Of a DNA stretch of 5,552 bases, positions 4,430 through 5,552 are shown piece after piece (position 1 is the first letter of the stretch; each line of letters opens with the position of its first letter). Both the position numbers and the translations under genes were made by a program. Source of the DNA: an uncultured Synechococcus sp. (GTDB taxonomy: Bacteria > Cyanobacteriota > Cyanobacteriia > PCC-6307 > Cyanobiaceae); assembly GCA_937975655.1 (NCBI GenBank), contig CALJTZ010000543.1:1-5552 (forward strand). Reading direction: 5' to 3'. The notes under the pieces were generated by a model that was not told where the DNA came from, ran no database searches, and saw only the letters and a program-made list of their open reading frames with translations.

Positions 4430-5552
4430 ATGGCCTCTACTGAAACGTTACCTCTGAGTTCAACGGGTGCCGATCAAACAGCCACTGCAAGTCCACTGAG
4501 CACTTGGGCCGAGAACTACACCATCACCCTTGATCCCTTGCAGGGACGCAAAGCTCGCTTCCCCACCTTGCAATCGTTCAGCTCAGGGGTGACCGAAAAC
4601 GGTGAGTGGGTGTTAATCGGTGGTCGCACCAATGGGCTACACAACTTCACCAACAAGGGCACCATAAACTTTCCGCCATCACATCAGAATGATCGGATCT
4701 GGGTGTATGACCCCGCGCAAGAGCGCAGTTGGTCACGTCCGCTTTCCAAGTCGGGCCTGAGTGCCGCTAAGCAGCTCTCGCTCTCAACCACCAACGCCGA
4801 ACAGCTTCAGCAGGGCGATGTGCTGTTTCGCGTGGGTGGTTATGTGTATGACGAATCCTCCAAGACCTTTCAGACCCGCAATCGTCTCAGCGCAATTGAC
4901 CTGGGCGACCTGGCCGACTGGGCAAAAGGGAAATCGAAACAGCTGCCACAGAACAGTGTGCTGTCGGTGAAGGGCGAAGCGATAGATGTGAATGGGGAAC
5001 CAACCCATCTATTTGCTGTTACCGGAGGCGAACTGCTGGCAGGTCGGCGGGATGGTCAAGCGCAGCTGATCTTTGGACAGGATTTCAAAGGCGGCTACAC
5101 GTCAGGCAGCAATGGCCTCTACACGTCTCAGGTTAGAAACTTCAACATTGATTATCAACCCAAACGAGGCAAGCTGTCCTACTCGCTAAATAGGGTCACA
5201 GAACCAAACGACAGTCTCTACCGGCGGCGCGATCTGAATGTAATCACACAGCTAGATCGCAATGCCAAAGGGAAGCTCGTGCAGGAGGCTGCTGCTCTCG
5301 CTGGCGTCTTCTACAACGGCGAGGGCGTCTGGACCGTGCCAGTAGGGATCGATCTGCTCACAGGCCAACCCACGATGCCAGACCCCAATAATCCGGCCAC
5401 CTTCCGGCAGGGCTTCAACCAATACACAGCTGCCAACCTAGGGCTCTACTCCCGCAACGAAGACAGTCAGACCAACTTGATCTTTGGTGGAATCTCCGCA
5501 CTCATCTTGGACCCAAGCGGTGAGCCGTACTACGTCAATCGAGACAACGAGA
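4430..5552 (+). CDS. Kelch-like beta-propeller protein, 3' end beyond the window
   Basis: An ATG at 4430 opens a frame that stays open to the right edge, with 374 residues visible and no stop. A TAG at 4409-4411 limits the start; a GTG at 4427 is the only close alternative. The text is beta-rich with recurring Kelch-type blade signatures: a hydrophobic strand, a Gly-Gly pair, then an aromatic/Asp turn and Trp. Examples are WVLIGGRT (60-67), RIWVYDPAQERSWSR (89-103), LFRVGGYVYD (132-141), LFAVTGGELL (194-203), LIFGQDFKGGY (213-223) and NLIFGGISALILD (349-361). Kelch propellers are usually binding scaffolds or, more rarely, enzymes; no catalytic motif is evident here. The N-terminus (MASTETLPLSSTGADQ) is polar, with no signal peptide, so it is cytosolic or uses another export route. 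From memory, similar Kelch-like proteins with this WVLIGGRTNG / YVYD / FGQDF / RRRDLNV order occur in Bacteroidetes; I could not test that. No strong ribosome-binding site is visible. Confidence 0.75.
   Translation, partial: MASTETLPLSSTGADQTATASPLSTWAENYTITLDPLQGRKARFPTLQSFSSGVTENGEWVLIGGRTNGLHNFTNKGTINFPPSHQNDRIWVYDPAQERSWSRPLSKSGLSAAKQLSLSTTNAEQLQQGDVLFRVGGYVYDESSKTFQTRNRLSAIDLGDLADWAKGKSKQLPQNSVLSVKGEAIDVNGEPTHLFAVTGGELLAGRRDGQAQLIFGQDFKGGYTSGSNGLYTSQVRNFNIDYQPKRGKLSYSLNRVTEPNDSLYRRRDLNVITQLDRNAKGKLVQEAAALAGVFYNGEGVWTVPVGIDLLTGQPTMPDPNNPATFRQGFNQYTAANLGLYSRNEDSQTNLIFGGISALILDPSGEPYYVNRDNE

Noticed and set aside
4225..4443. A 72-codon plus-strand ORF starting with ATG.
   Set aside because: It lies codon-on-codon antisense to the IS3 OrfA relic, overlaps the start of the propeller gene, and has no motif; it is a shadow frame.
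1..5552. Search by eye for CRISPR arrays, rRNA and toxin-antitoxin or defence genes.
   Set aside because: No regularly spaced repeats, no rRNA motifs and no nuclease, methylase, helicase or antitoxin signatures were found.

Overview
The window looks like an accessory stretch of a cyanobacterial chromosome, probably a Synechococcus/Cyanobium-type picocyanobacterium. The main reason is a 99-residue plant-type [2Fe-2S] ferredoxin of the PetF kind, with the usual MATYKVTL start and CX4CX2CX29C ligand spacing. The lineage is an inference from this one gene; there is no rRNA or other strong marker.

Layout, left to right. Positions 1-437 hold no recognisable gene but end in a perfect 10-bp stem-loop. 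Next is a complete, high-GC, 450-residue APC-superfamily amino-acid permease (476-1828, +). It is followed by a spacer rich in dyads (1837-2042) that separates it from a convergent single-domain cupin gene (2087-2644, -). A spacer of nearly 800 bp (2645-3455) follows, with a possible promoter for the cupin, an antisense 21-codon hydrophobic ORF, and a G/C-tract leader that can fold in three mutually exclusive ways just before the ferredoxin (3456-3755, +). From 3756 to 4429 the DNA is decayed: a 16-bp imperfect direct repeat, a broken minus-strand reading frame of unknown family, and an OrfA relic of an IS3-family insertion sequence riddled with stop codons. A gene starting at 4430 then runs open off the right edge (374 residues visible). 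It reads as a Kelch-like beta-propeller protein.

Functional links are weak. The genes lie in different orientations with long non-coding gaps, so each is probably its own transcription unit. The mosaic of a GC-rich permease, lower-GC cupin and propeller genes, and IS debris suggests a region shaped by insertion and loss, not a dedicated pathway. I found no evidence for a defence system, CRISPR array, tRNA or rRNA. The most worthwhile items are the cupin with two altered metal-ligand positions, the switch-like ferredoxin leader, and the unfinished propeller gene.
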